Source: Druceiella hillmani
Lineage: Eukaryota; Arthropoda; Insecta; Lepidoptera; Hepialidae
Assembly: GCA_039881145.1 (NCBI GenBank)
Contig: JAYKKI010000005.1
Location: 28,289,001 to 28,353,000, forward strand
Direction of reading: 5' to 3'
DNA length: 64,000 nt
Below, piece by piece: positions 11,270-22,079 of this stretch. The position numbers were made by a program, and so were the translations under genes. Under the pieces are notes generated by a model that was not told where the DNA came from, searched no databases, and saw nothing but the letters and a program-made list of their open reading frames with translations. Numbering within the stretch: the first letter of the stretch is position 1; every line of letters begins with the position of its first letter.

Positions 11270-11760
11270 AGCCATAAAGCTGCATTCATTCTTTTTGACC
11301 TCTATTTCTTTGTATAAAACTAATGAAAAGCTCAAAGGTTTAAAAATTATATTTACGTACAAAGTTTCCAAGTTTTCATCGCTATACTTTCGTCACCGTT
11401 GATGGCATCTGGTACATATTAAACCTATTAAATTTATTGAAACGAAAATAACAATAAATTATCCTAATATAAAAAAATGTGTGTTTTTATTCCAGAAACA
11501 TTAAATCCATTTTTTAATAATAAAACGCCTACAACTGTGACTATTTATCAAGACGGCAGATGCTAAGGAAAATAATTTACTATACGATTTTACGTTAGTT
11601 TAGAACGCTGAACACAATTTCGTTATATATTAAATCTCTATCGTTGAATTACCATTTCTCGCAACTAAGAATGGCTACGGACTAGAAAGCGATGCTATCT
11701 ACCTCTTTTTGCTTTATTTATAGCTTCATCGATCCTTGTATTTTATTCTATCGTATAGCA
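11270..11760. repeat. duplicated block A3 (paired with 61960-62430)
   Basis: Non-coding. The block aligns with 61960-62430 throughout. The core at about 11530-11640 contains CTATTTATCAAGACGGCAGA and is about 90 percent identical to its partner at 62218-62325. The flanks look closer to 65-70 percent. Substitutions in the core are mostly transitions. A partial third copy of the core is at 62475-62540. Stops occur in all frames, so the core is not an exon. Part of the block (GAAACGAAAATAACAATAAATTAT region) also resembles blocks A1 and B1, suggesting one repeat family. Confidence 0.8.
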
Positions 11761-13659
11761 AAGGAGAGTATTTTACGGCGAATCATTAATCGTTCATGCG
11801 TCAAAGTTATGCAACTTACTTAACTTAAATACGTATTTGAGAATTATTCTCATACAAACTATATATAACACAAACAATATGTTTGTGTTTAAAAGTTTTC
11901 CCAAGTTACATAATGCTTAATTTTCTATTATGTGTAATATAGCTCTTTTTCTACATCGTTCTGTCACTTTACGTTTATGTGTTTCTGATATAGGGCTTAT
12001 TTCATTTCATTTCAAATTACTTTAATTTATTAGTTAAAATTAGATATCCATTTTTGAAATAGGACATCCTTAGAGTGTAAATCTATTTATAAAGTTCACG
12101 AATATATATAACGGCGGCAGCAAAATCATCATCATCATATATATTAATACGCTAAGGTTAAGATGTTACAGTCCCTTTTTAGAAAAAACCTCACAACTAA
12201 TCCACATAAATTATATATCATTTTATAGATAATTGCTTGCTCTACCGGCATCCACAACTAAAAAATTTATTATTGCTATTGTTTTTGTAAATTAATTAAT
12301 TATTAAAATTATATACACAAAACAGCAATGCTGCCATCTAACGGCTCAACGTCAATATGATTGACGGTCGGTAAAATTTTTGTTTAATTTCAAATCCACT
12401 CACGTATAAATAAAGTGGCGCTTTAGCTCAATGCTTTTGATACTTGCGCCTCTATATGTCAACTTTAGTAAAATAGAATAAATAATGCGAAGACTTTGCA
12501 CGGGTCACGCTAGTAAATAATATTTCAGTAAAACATATTTCGCGCTTTTGTTCAACTTTTTACCAAGCCCATATATCATATATTTCTAGTCTTAGCAAAT
12601 TTTGCACTGAACAGAGTGGTTTATCTCAAAATTTGCTTTGGAGACCTGATGATTAAATTGGTCCAAAAACGCAAAAATATAAAGTAGTAACCAAGGTTTG
12701 TAGTAACCATGATATGGCTTATAATAAAATAATGATTTACAGTTGAATGATTTCGATTAGTAATAAAAAATATATGTCCTCTTACGATTTTACGAAGTTT
12801 TTTTTTAGTGGAGTTCCTATGTTACTGATCGTACGAAATGGTCTGCAAGAGTAAATACTATTGACGACATTTAAAAGTTATATGTATACGAGAAACATTT
12901 CCTTGGCGTGATGTACTTCTCAATATTAATGTTAAAAATATAAAAGTGAATTTCCGCTCGTACGCGTATCTATTTGTTACGTCTTCACGGCTAAACTACA
13001 GGACAGAATTATTTTTGTCACAATATTAGGCAGAGAAGCAACAAAAAATCTAAGAAAGAATATAAATTATGTGACATTATCATAAATTAAAACAGCAAAT
13101 ATTTCAAGATCACAGATTACTTTTTTATTCAGGTTCCCCCGGCATGGGTGTTATATGATAGGCGTGTGAAATATAAAATAATATGTGAATTATTTATATC
13201 ATAAAGGCAAAAATGGTTTGGTCTGTCAATTAAATTTTTAAGGCATCCATCAGATTCTAAGGAAATTCGGCAAAGAAGTAACTTGAAAGTCGAAGACGAA
13301 CAAAGAGTATCTTAAGTAATTATAAACTAAATAAGGTGGACGTTCCGAAATTGTAAATTATTTTTTTATCGGATACTTCTCCTAATATGTTTATCTACTG
13401 ATGAAGAATTGGCGAGTAGAATGGAAAAATATATACTTTACTTTATTACAGATAAATAAAAAACTTCTTCGCATGTATTTTTCTTACGAAACATACTTAT
13501 GTTTCGTATATACTTTTAAAGAAATAAAGGAATTTTTATTAATTACAATTTATACGCTTTTATATCTTACATCTCCTACATAATACGCATAGTTATAAAA
13601 AATTAAATATTATTCTTTGAAGTTGCCCCTAACACTGCACCCTTACAGCAAAGCTGTCC
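11761..13659. other. non-coding spacer
   Basis: No gene was recognised. The open frame at 13401-13583 begins at ATG but is short, hydrophobic and without a recognisable motif. A Helitron-like 3' end is listed separately. Confidence 0.45.
12480..12514 (+). repeat. Helitron-like 3' terminal motif
   Basis: GCACGGGTCACGCTAGT at 12498-12514 resembles the 3' end of the element at 43650-44145 (GGTTCGGGTCACTAGT). Both are preceded by an arrangement of the type CGAAG and followed by AAAT. Helitrons end in CTRR, and CTAG satisfies that. The 5' limit was not found. Confidence 0.35.
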
Positions 13660-13790
13660 TATCAGTGGTATTATATTCACAGGATCGTGTACGCACAAGC
13701 GATATCAGCGACGCAGTAAATGGAGCAAGGGGTTCACACTGCTTTATATTTAATCACCCATTTCTTCACCATTATGAAGTCATAAAATAT
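13660..13790. repeat. repeat block A4 (paired with 63040-63180)
   Basis: TATTCACAGGATCGTGTACG, then CACAAGCGATATCAGCGACG and CAGTAAA, at about 13672-13720, matches TATTCACGGGGTTGCGTACA, CGCAAGCAATGTCAACGGCG and CAGTGAA at 63059-63105, almost entirely through transitions. It may be the last shared block of the duplicated regions or simply two copies of a dispersed repeat. Confidence 0.65.
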
Positions 13791-16249
13791 TCCTAATTAT
13801 ATTAGCAAGACAGAAAAGAATTGCCATGTTTCAGGAATTTAACACGGTGGATCCATAATATAAAAACTTACGATTTTACAACCATCCACCCATCAAGTGC
13901 ATTCTACTTTTATTTCTTTAGTGTGATGATTCATCATTCAAAATATAGTTAATATTTATTAAGATAGTAGGGAGAAAACAAAATAATTATTAGTTAATCA
14001 TTTAGGTGTTCTTTAAAATGAAATTACTGCAAATACTAGATCATGCTGCTGATTTCATTGAATAGTACTTTAATTCACTATCTGAAATATTTCTGTTATT
14101 AGCGTTCTTTAATATTTTGAGCCATCGTAGCAAAATACTTTCTGTTTAACTATTATCTTGCTATAACTAATATTGAGTTATATATATTAATGATGATATA
14201 GAATTTATAACATCTTGATGTACAATTTTTTATTATTGTGTTGTGAGTTCAAACCACGGCGATTTTGGTCGCAGAGGCGCAACAGACCGAGAAACAGCAT
14301 CTGTGTCCATGTCTGAATTCTAACAGAAACTATCTGAATTACAAAGCTGTGGTATGTCTTGTAATAATAATTTTATACTCTTTTTATAAATTCTGTTATA
14401 TTCTTTTTTTAATTTTATGAGCCGACTATTTACTCTGACAGAAACATTTATATTCTAACTCATTCGAAAACACTTTCAATAATTGATCCGAATTTTCGCC
14501 ACTTTTGCTAGCATACAGCTTATAAAAACATAGTATTTAATGTTATGATTATTGATAAAGAGAAAAATATTGTTTGTGTATAGTGTCAAATCATTTCCCA
14601 AACTACGCGTCGTTTTTAAAAATTCTTTTACTGCCAGAAAGGCTTCCCTATCATAATTTCCTTTTGTGTAGAAAGTTATATATACACATATATATTTTAC
14701 TACTGTTATTCATTTTATTTTACGCACTTTAATGTATCTAATTGTCTCTACTACAATTACAAAAAGCTCTTCAGAATGTTTTGTAAGCCGGACAATTAAA
14801 AAAAGTTTTTCAGACTGTTCTGTAAACCGGATCTGGCACAGATTCCAGGTTCATTATTGTCAATATAGGAGAATATTTGTAGGTTAGTGAGAGCGGCATA
14901 TAAAACGTCTCTAAATGTGAAAAAAATCTCACAAATTAGAATGCTTAGTACACCGTCCAATAAATGTTTATTAGAAACGACAATGGATTTGCGACATGTT
15001 TTCGTTGAAAATGAAAATTTTCCGTTGTCTAAATGATACCCTGTCTGTGACCCTGTCTTGGATACTGAGCTTCAGAAAATATAAAATGTAACCAAAAGAT
15101 CTCAGTATCCTTATCCTTATATGCATATGCTTCCATAATTACAAATTAGGGGATAATACTAAATTAGTATTATTATTATATTATTTTGTATTACATAAAA
15201 TCTAAAATCGATTGTTAACCAGAAAGGGGATACTATGGAGATCAAAAATAAATTTAAGTCTTATTTTGTTTCTCAGGATGTTGTTAAAAATAGCGTTTTT
15301 TACTTGTATTTTAATGTATTTCTTATGCTGGAGACATAGTTCCACATAAAAAAAATTACTCTGTAACAATACCTTATATTTCGCACCATCATTGCTCTAT
15401 CGCTCCATCTAAATGTCCTTTATAAGTAATAGCTTGCTTAAGTAATTGCGTACTTCAATTAAATTATTGGGATATTGTAATTATTCTTTTTACTGTTCCT
15501 TTATTTACATCTCTAAAAAGCATATTTTGTAATAGACCGTTGTTTAAAATGAATCTAGCAAAGAACAGATAGTCATTTTGTTAACAATGGAAACTATGTC
15601 ATCACTGATAATAAAGATAATTTTTTTGGACTTTTTTCATATTATAAAAAGCCCGATTTGGTGCTTCGACCGGTAAAATGTTAAAATACACCAATTTTAA
15701 ATTTATTCGCAAAGAACTTGTTTTCATTAAGATAAATGAAAATACCCAAGTTGAAATGTGGATATAGCAGTAGATAATTCTATGTTGTTGAATACTTGGT
15801 GGGCATTGAAATTGTTAGGCATATGAATCTTAATAGAAACGAGTATAAAACTAATTTCCATCGCTGAATTTATTTGAATTAAATGAAAAAAAATAACGCC
15901 AAAATCCACTTCATTGAAAAGTAAATAAAATATTCCTATAACATATTGTCCTCTGGACACTTTCTTCTAAATTATATTATTCACTGGTTGCTATGGCAAT
16001 ATTTTTATTAAGACAAACTTAACAATATTATCTCTAAATTTAAAGTAAAATCTTTACCCACTATCGTAAATCATAATAATACATAGGATGCACCGATTGA
16101 CAGTTTATTATAGTGAGGGATTAATAACTGTTTCATTGTATACGTAGACTTCGATATTTATTTGTTTAATGTTTAATTACAATATTGCAATCACGACTCG
16201 AATTACTATAGATTTGATATCAGTCTCAAGTCTCTAGTTATGTAGCTGC
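13791..16249. other. non-coding spacer
   Basis: No gene was recognised. A B-box-like string (GTGAGTTCAAACCAC near 14244-14258) could be a degenerate SINE head, followed by slightly GC-richer text to 14360. At 14760-14835 there are two diverged tandem units of about 46 bp, each ending in GTAAGCCGGA or GTAAACCGGA. The minus-strand frame at 15727-15960 has no motif I recognise. Confidence 0.45.
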
Positions 16250-16545
16250 GACAATATTCGTAATTTATGCCTAATTTTTTATATTAACCAGTGTGCAATT
16301 GCCGTCTAAATTAGTGTTTAATTACGATCACCATGTACCATTTATTTCTGACAATTTACGTACTACTGAAAAATCAACAATACCTAAATTATTAGGGATA
16401 AATTGTCAATGGTGATCATAATTAAATACCAAATTAGACGCCAATTACACACTTGTTAATATCAAACATTTTGTTAGGCGTAAATACAGATTGTCAAACA
16501 GATTGACGAACATCTAAAAAAAAACTTTAGATGTTTGTCAATCTT
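16250..16545. mobile_element. fold-back / MITE-like element
   Basis: Two long arms face each other: 16253-16335 and about 16395-16490. Arm text such as ATATTAACCAGTGTGCAATT (16281-16300) recurs inverted as AATTACACACTTGTTAATAT (16443-16462). ATGATCACC/GGTGATCAT-like and AATTTATGCC/GGCGTAAAT pairs extend the match in both directions, with small gaps. A smaller hairpin follows at once: 16501-16518 against 16526-16543, 17 of 18 bases. No open frame is present. The shape is that of a non-autonomous fold-back transposon. A target duplication could not be fixed. Confidence 0.7.
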
Positions 16546-17252
16546 TGCATTCCTTCTTATCTTTAATTCAGATGTAAGTAAAGGTAGGTTTTTATATTTC
16601 ACCTCCGTATCACGCATATACTCCTAAATATAATTTATTTTTACGTGCTTATTTATTAATATTGGGAAATTTAAGCGTCAATATTCTGATTTTACTTGAA
16701 AAATTGAAACCTGACATCAAATTTTCAGATTATAAAAGTTCAATACAAAACAAAATTTAAATTAATATAACGTAAGTAATATAACAAATAAAAAAAAGTC
16801 TGTTTATAATCTAACGATCGTATTTATTTTTAGAAAAGTCCATAAAGTAATTAGAAAAAAAGTTTAATTTATTTTGTTTCTGAGAATACTAAATAACTTA
16901 ACCGTAGCTCTTGGTTCATTAAAGTTAATTGGCTCAGTAAATAAAAATTAACATCACTATTTCCTTACTTTGATAACTATTGGTTCGGCAAGCATTTCTC
17001 CTGCGCACCAATGGATGACTCTTCTAGAAAATAAAGTTTTAAACGAATTTTTTAATGAAATATAAAATCAATAATACATATTCGAAATAAAATATTACTA
17101 TAAGTGCTTTAATATTAATTATGGAATGAAAAATTCTTTAAAAATCGTCAACTTTTTAATAACATTGGCTAGTCACGCATAATTGTCCCGTGGATTTAAA
17201 AAAAAATTAAAATTGACGTCAGTCTGACAACAGGAAACTAAAGGTGAAGAAC
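16546..17252. other. non-coding spacer
   Basis: AT-rich text without any gene or repeat that I recognise, lying between the fold-back element and the Harbinger element. Confidence 0.5.
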
Positions 17253-17255
17253 TTA

Positions 17256-17284
17256 GAGCTAAAACACACGAACGTCTTTTGAGC
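17256..17284 (+). repeat. left terminal inverted repeat of the Harbinger element
   Basis: It begins GAGCTAAAACACACGAACGT and continues to GAGC at 17284. Against the reverse complement of the right end it differs at two positions (4 and 15). TTA immediately precedes it. Confidence 0.93.
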
Positions 17285-17534
17285 GACTTTTCGGCGACAG
17301 ATTGTCGACGGCTGTACATTTATATGGTTAAACATAGACGAGCGTCTCTTAGTCGTCCATTCCAGCGACGGGTAAAATTTTGACGACGGTCCCGTCGACA
17401 CGATGACGTCGCGAGTCATCCGAGACATCGCATACGGGCGCCATGTGGGGTTGGGCGACCGGTATTTCCCTGCCACCCCGCTACATGCCGCCTACCGCCA
17501 CGGCCAGTACCTGCGCTCAGTTTTGATTTAAACA

Positions 17535-17721
17535 ATGGCTGTGCAAGACGAGTTTGATGTAGATTTATTTATTTTGGAGGTCGAAAATTTTCCATGTGTA
17601 TGGAATTATGGTAGCGACGAATACAGTAATCGGATATTAAGAGCCAAAGCATGGGATTGTTTGGCAGATAAATTAGTCAAGAATTATAATGAGAAATCAA
17701 CTAAAGAAAAGAACGAACTAT
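17535..17721 (+). CDS. Harbinger MADF-BESS protein, exon 1
   Basis: This exon encodes the first 62 residues of the accessory DNA-binding protein, from the ATG at 17535. The string FDVDLFILEVENFPCVWNYG starts a MADF domain, the Myb/SANT-like fold that binds DNA. In MADF proteins it reads ..lI..v...p.lWd....dY.n...r..aW..Ia..., and here SNRILRAKAWDCLADKL follows. The exon ends after the first base of a codon at 17721, directly before a consensus donor GTAAGT at 17722-17727. Joined to the acceptor at 18832-18833, the codon becomes TGT (Cys) and the MADF domain continues in frame. In this superfamily the partner protein brings the transposase to the transposon ends. The 1112-bp intron contains transposase exon 2 on the other strand. 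Confidence 0.85.
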
Positions 17722-18021
17722 GTAAGTACCTATAGTAACATTTTAATAATTTATTGTATTATGAATTAAAAACAAATTTCAACAAAATGTTGCAAATACA
17801 TATGTTTCTTGGGCCGACCTCTTTTTGAGGCGCCAGGCGGCGGTGGCATGTATAAACGAAATAAATGATTTTTATTTTTTATTATTATTTATTTATAATA
17901 TTTAGTTAAAACATGTATACTTAGTTATTTTGTCGTATTTTGTTGCATTGCCAATGAAGTTCGCCTTGTGGAGTCGCAAAGTAATCAGCATATTGGTCTC
18001 TTACCAAATTAGTGTTTCGAC

Positions 18022-18794
18022 TTACTCTGAGCTGGTTGACAATTCTTGGAAATCTGGATATGACAATGTATCTTCAAAATTATAACCATCTCTCGAACGT
18101 ACTACGTTATGTAAAATAGTACATGCTTTCACAATATAGATAGCAAGATCAATGGATACATTTAGGGGTTTGTTAAGAATTCGCCATTTATTTGCAAGAA
18201 TCCCAAATGCACATTCTATGTACCGGCGTGCTCGAGAAAGTCTATAATTAAATGTCCTTTTCTTAGCAATTAATTGCTTTCCTCCATATGGTCTTAGCAT
18301 GTGTGTAGAAAGACTAAAGGCTTCATCACCTACAAAAGCGTAAGGCAAACAAGCGCCTCCCGTAGTGATCGGCTTCGGTTCTGGAATATCTAATAAATGA
18401 TTTTGAATTCTTGAATAGAGTGTACTGTTTTTAAAAACTGATGAATCCAAGCTCATTCCACAAGCACCGACACCTATATATGTAAACAAGTAGTTCGAAT
18501 CACAAACTGCCAGCAGTATAATTGAGAAATATTTCTTATAATTAAAGTAAGAAGATCCACTGTTCGGAGGTTTAATGATTAGAATATGTTTCCCGTCAAT
18601 AGCACCTAGACAATTTGGAAAGTTAGCCTTTTTATCAAAACCTGTAGCAATATCTTCCCATTGACTCTTTGTTGGTTCAAATATAAAATATTTTTTTAAC
18701 ACAGTCCACAAAGTCCACTATTCCCCTTGCTATTGAAGATCCACATCTATACGAGTAAAATAATTCTTGAAAAGGTATACCACTTCCCAAATAC
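18022..18794 (-). pseudogene. Harbinger transposase, exon 2 with the DDE domain (one frameshift)
   Basis: This exon encodes the nuclease domain (DDE_Tnp_4 family) that cuts at the element ends. It begins at 18794 after the acceptor TTGTTACAG and reads YLGSGIPFQELFYSYRCG, the helix block that precedes the core. A run of seven A (18691-18697 on the plus strand) carries a one-base slip. Beyond it an uninterrupted frame of 229 codons (18711-18022, first codon TTG, not a real start) contains the three catalytic residues. They are Asp39 in GAIDGKH, Asp129 in FVGDEAF and Glu166 in RRYIECAFGI, followed by ILHNVVRSRDG and a stop at 18022. The usually conserved Asp in the ..YvDvG.. string is Gly here (YIGVGACG). 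Several TTTATT strings at 17870-17900 would give AATAAA signals on this strand. The exon lies wholly inside the MADF gene's intron. Confidence 0.9.
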
Positions 18795-18833
18795 CTGTAA
18801 CAAACAGTTTTTTATAATAATTTGTTTTTTTAG

Positions 18834-19587
18834 GTATGCAGCTACAGAAGAGGTGGAAAAATTTGCGGGACTGCTTTAATAGAGAATTAAGGAAAGGTAA
18901 ATCTGCTAAAAGCAGATGTGCCGTTTCAAAATCTAGGCAGTATTCTTATTTTAATCAGTTGTCATTTTTAATGCGGGTCAGTCATAAGAATAACACAGAA
19001 AGTAGCATTGAAAATGTATATATGCCCGACTCAGAACACACACATCGCGAAGATGAAATGACATTTCATGACAATACATCACAAATTATAATGAATAAAA
19101 CTTCAAAAAAAAACGTAAAAATTGTGATGAAAATGACGAGTTAATAGAAAAATTAAAAAGACGTATTGAAAGTAATTTAAGTAATAATACCCCAACAGAC
19201 AACGATATGCTCTTTTTGCAATCACTTCACGAGGATTTGAAAAATATCGACGATAATTATAAATTAGACACGAAAACCGAAATAATGAATGTAATAAAAA
19301 GGTAAAAAAGACTTCCTCGATATTATCATGAAAATTCTTTTTATGAAGTTTCTCATTATCAATCAAACACTACATATCATCGAGGGTATAGTACAGCGGT
19401 ACCTAGCACCAGCAACAGAGTTGATACTGTACCAACATTTCAACCGCAGCAAACTAACTTGTCGCCAGCTACTCCGGCCAGTACCTGTTCTCAGGACTCT
19501 GTTTTATCTGATGTTGGAGCAATAACATTATTATTATATTTTTTGCTTGTCTTAATTTTACCTTCCAAACTGCAGGAGGTTTCCTGA
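18834..19587 (+). pseudogene. Harbinger MADF-BESS protein, exon 2 (broken)
   Basis: It follows the acceptor TTTTTTTAG (ending at 18833) and reads MQLQKRWKNLRDCFNREL from the second codon, the last helix of the MADF domain (v..kWknLRd.y.re). The uninterrupted frame runs to TAA at 19142-19144. There a frame slip in a run of nine A (19105-19113) has intervened. One base over, the text continues with a BESS-type motif, DMLFLQSLHEDLKNIDDNYK at about 19207-19266, and reaches TAA at 19303-19305. Past that stop the same frame stays open to TGA at 19585, with protein-like text (LPRYYHENSFYEV). The gene therefore shows one frameshift and probably one nonsense change. BESS motifs mediate protein-protein contact. 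The whole exon lies inside the transposase intron. No transposase or host promoter was identified. Confidence 0.8.
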
Positions 19588-19608
19588 CACGAACATAAAT
19601 ATACGTAC

Positions 19609-19897
19609 CTTATGTAAGAGCTAGTCGTTCCTCAGGTGGTATACTCTTTCTCATTACAGTGTCATTCTTCTTTATGTGACTTTTTAAAACTTATAAAAAA
19701 AAATCAAATATGCTTTTAGACATTCGAAAATAGTTAAAAATCTTATAATCGTGGTTTCTCAAATCTCTATACAACAGAAAGAATTGACCTTTACTTCGAT
19801 CTTCTATGAGTGGATGAACCCAATAGGTTCTATTAATGCGCCGCCGCTTTTTCCCTCTCAATAGCAACCGGAGCAATGTTTTTTGTTCAAAATCCAT
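19609..19897 (-). pseudogene. Harbinger transposase, exon 1 (one stop, one base lost)
   Basis: It starts at ATG (19895-19897). The first 68 residues include INRTYWVHPLIEDRSKGQFF and then LLYRDLRNHDYKIFNYFRMS, the N-terminal signature of Harbinger transposases (r..WvhPi...R...Gef..L...Lr.d...F..yfRMs...Fd.LL). After a TAA at 19691-19693 the same frame continues with KSHIKKNDTVMRKSIPPEER, again matching the family (..I.kqdT.mR.pI.peeRLa.TLR.L). It ends at a consensus donor, AAG followed by GTACGT (19608-19603). Restoring TLR before the junction needs one more T, so a base appears to be lost next to the donor. The 814-bp intron (18795-19608) contains the whole MADF exon 2. Confidence 0.85.
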
Positions 19898-20034
19898 TTT
19901 GATACTAAATAATTTTCGTAGTCGTTTGTGACGACAATAAAGTCGCCGCGATGTCGGAAATTACGACTCAGCGACGACGAGCAGTCGTTTATTCAGCGAC
20001 AACTAGCCGCCCATGTGTGTTAAAACAGATTGTA

Positions 20035-20063
20035 GCTCAAAAGACGTTTGTGTGTTTTATCTC
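20035..20063 (-). repeat. right terminal inverted repeat of the Harbinger element
   Basis: Read on the minus strand it begins GAGATAAAACACACAAACGT and ends GAGC, matching the left end at 27 of 29 bases. TTA follows at 20064-20066, duplicating the left flank. Confidence 0.93.
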
Positions 20064-20066
20064 TTA

Positions 20067-22079
20067 GTGTCTGTTCGTTGTCTGCTTTTATCATTGGTGA
20101 TAATTTTCAAATTACATACGAAGAGTATGTAATTAGATACGGGGAGTATTTAAGTTAATGATTCAACATGGAATAATAATGCACATTCACGACTAGTTAA
20201 AGCAACTATATTAATGTTATTTTTTTCACATAAATGTTGCATAGCACTCTTGTCAAGTCTACATCTCATTACAACGCTTCATCTGTAAACATTTCGAAGG
20301 GATTTTTGGGAAAATTCTAGGAATTAAGATATTATTTACAGAATGAATAATATCTTCATGAGATTTTAATGATCAAGTTGAATTTGTATATACATAATCC
20401 ATATTTCATTTTTATCTTAAAATATACTTACAAAAATACAAACTTGTAAAAACAACATGAAAAGGTTAGAGTTAATGTCAGTTTCATGTGTGACAGTTCG
20501 TGTCATGGAATAGATAAACGACCATTTTTGTTCAGTTAACTTAATGGGAGATTAACGAATAAACAACTTGCTGTCGGGCATTCAGAAATGATTTTTGACA
20601 AGTTACTGGTCAATAGAGATATTGAATAGATAAACCGCTGTCAAATGTGCCTCAGAAACTGTCCATTAGAGACACGTATGTCAAAAAGTAAAAGGTCGAA
20701 TATTATTGAAGGTATCAATGGTATTAAACGTCGTTCGGTCAGTCATCTTGTCGTTAATCTGCTTTTTGCATTTATTAATGAAAAATAAATTAATGTAAAT
20801 AGTATTTTATCTAGCCAGTTGTATTTTTTTTACAAAAAATACATTTAGAGTATTCCAAAGAAGGCTACGAAATACGCCGCTCTTAATGGAGCATTCTTTG
20901 TCTTTCGTACGAATAGATTATAAGATATAATTTTATATACGTTTTATTTTATTGTAGATCACTTAAAGAGACTAAAGAAAGAAATAATTTCAAGAATTAT
21001 ATAAAATAACATTAGATTATCAGATAAATATATAAAATATTTCTCATCGTAACAAAAACGCTTGTGAACTGAAAATATTTAACTACAAGAGAAAACCACA
21101 AGGCAGTCTCATTTTATTATATGTTATACTTTAGATAACATGTAATAAAATTATTATATATACCTTAGATAACATATAATAATATTACATTATACATGCT
21201 GCTATTTATGAACTAACTGGACTTCAAAATGACCTTTTTCTTTGCAGTTGTTCCTTACTTATAATTTTAATTGTTTTCTTTCATCTCTTTACATAGGACT
21301 GACTTACAGACTGTTTGTTAAAGTGTATGTTAAATTTTAAGATATTTCTTGAAATAAAGCTCGACAAAATTACCTCATTTTAAAGATGAAAAAGGTTTTT
21401 TTCTGATAATCGATTAAAGCCAATTTGTTAATTGTGCTTACAAGATTTTTCGGAGTAGTTTTCCATTATAGCGACGTTTTCTAGATATAACATTTTAATT
21501 AGCGATTCGGTAACGTCGAGTTTGTTTTTCAGTAAATTTAAAATATTTAAACAATTAATTTTTTAATTATTAGTTTTTTTGAGAAATAAAACGTATATTG
21601 GTACACCTGTCGATTCAAAAGGATGATAAAACTACAATTTACGCTGGAAAATTTGGTGATATCCACAGGAAAATTAATAAAATAAAATGAACGAAAAAAA
21701 TCAATTCCAAAATGGAATCCAAGAATACACGTAATAATAAAAATAGAATCGCAAAACAGAGCATCTTTTTCTATAGTGATAATAAATTGTTAAAATTAAA
21801 TTTCGTATTTATAATATTTTCAACCTTTCTCAAAATACGTTTTCTTGAATATTTTCATTGCTTTCATCACCTTATAACGATTTTAATTCCATAATTTCTG
21901 TAGCGATCTTTATTTTATCAAGCATTGTAATAAAAATAAATTACACTAATGTCATAGATAACTATTAAATAACAATTGCATATAATAAAGAGTTACGAGT
22001 AATATATACAAAACGTGTGTCTAAATACTTACTTAGTACACAAACCCAGCTCGCAAAATCAATACAAATTTAATTTATC
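20067..22079. other. non-coding spacer
   Basis: No gene was recognised. A 17-bp hairpin (21111-21127 against 21135-21151, 16 of 17 bases, 7-base loop) lies in a stretch where a variant of TTAGATAACATGTAATAAAA is directly repeated to 21192. The frame at 21712-21894 starts at ATG but has no motif I recognise. Confidence 0.5.

Larger units (their letters stand above)
17256..20063. mobile_element. complete PIF/Harbinger DNA transposon
   Basis: This is a 2808-bp element with terminal inverted repeats at 17256-17284 and 20035-20063 (27 of 29 bases match). It is flanked by the target duplication TTA at 17253-17255 and 20064-20066, the 3-bp T-rich type typical of PIF/Harbinger. It carries the two genes expected for the superfamily, a DDE transposase (minus strand) and a DNA-binding partner, here of MADF-BESS type (plus strand). 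Their exons alternate along the element. Both subterminal regions (17280-17420 and 19915-20010) are dense in CGAC/GTCG, about ten and nine occurrences, in strong contrast with the AT-rich surroundings. Both genes are broken by a few point changes, so this copy is probably not autonomous. Confidence 0.93.

Noticed and set aside
14240..14370. tRNA-derived SINE with B box GAGTTCAAACC
   Set aside because: Only one weak promoter box is present and no tRNA fold or tail could be drawn. Mentioned in the spacer entry only.
17219..17476. Minus-strand frame of 85 codons over the Harbinger left end
   Set aside because: It crosses the terminal inverted repeat and the host flank, so it cannot be a gene of the element.
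19328..19525. Plus-strand frame of 65 codons in the Harbinger element
   Set aside because: It lies one frame off the protein-like continuation of the MADF gene and has no motif.
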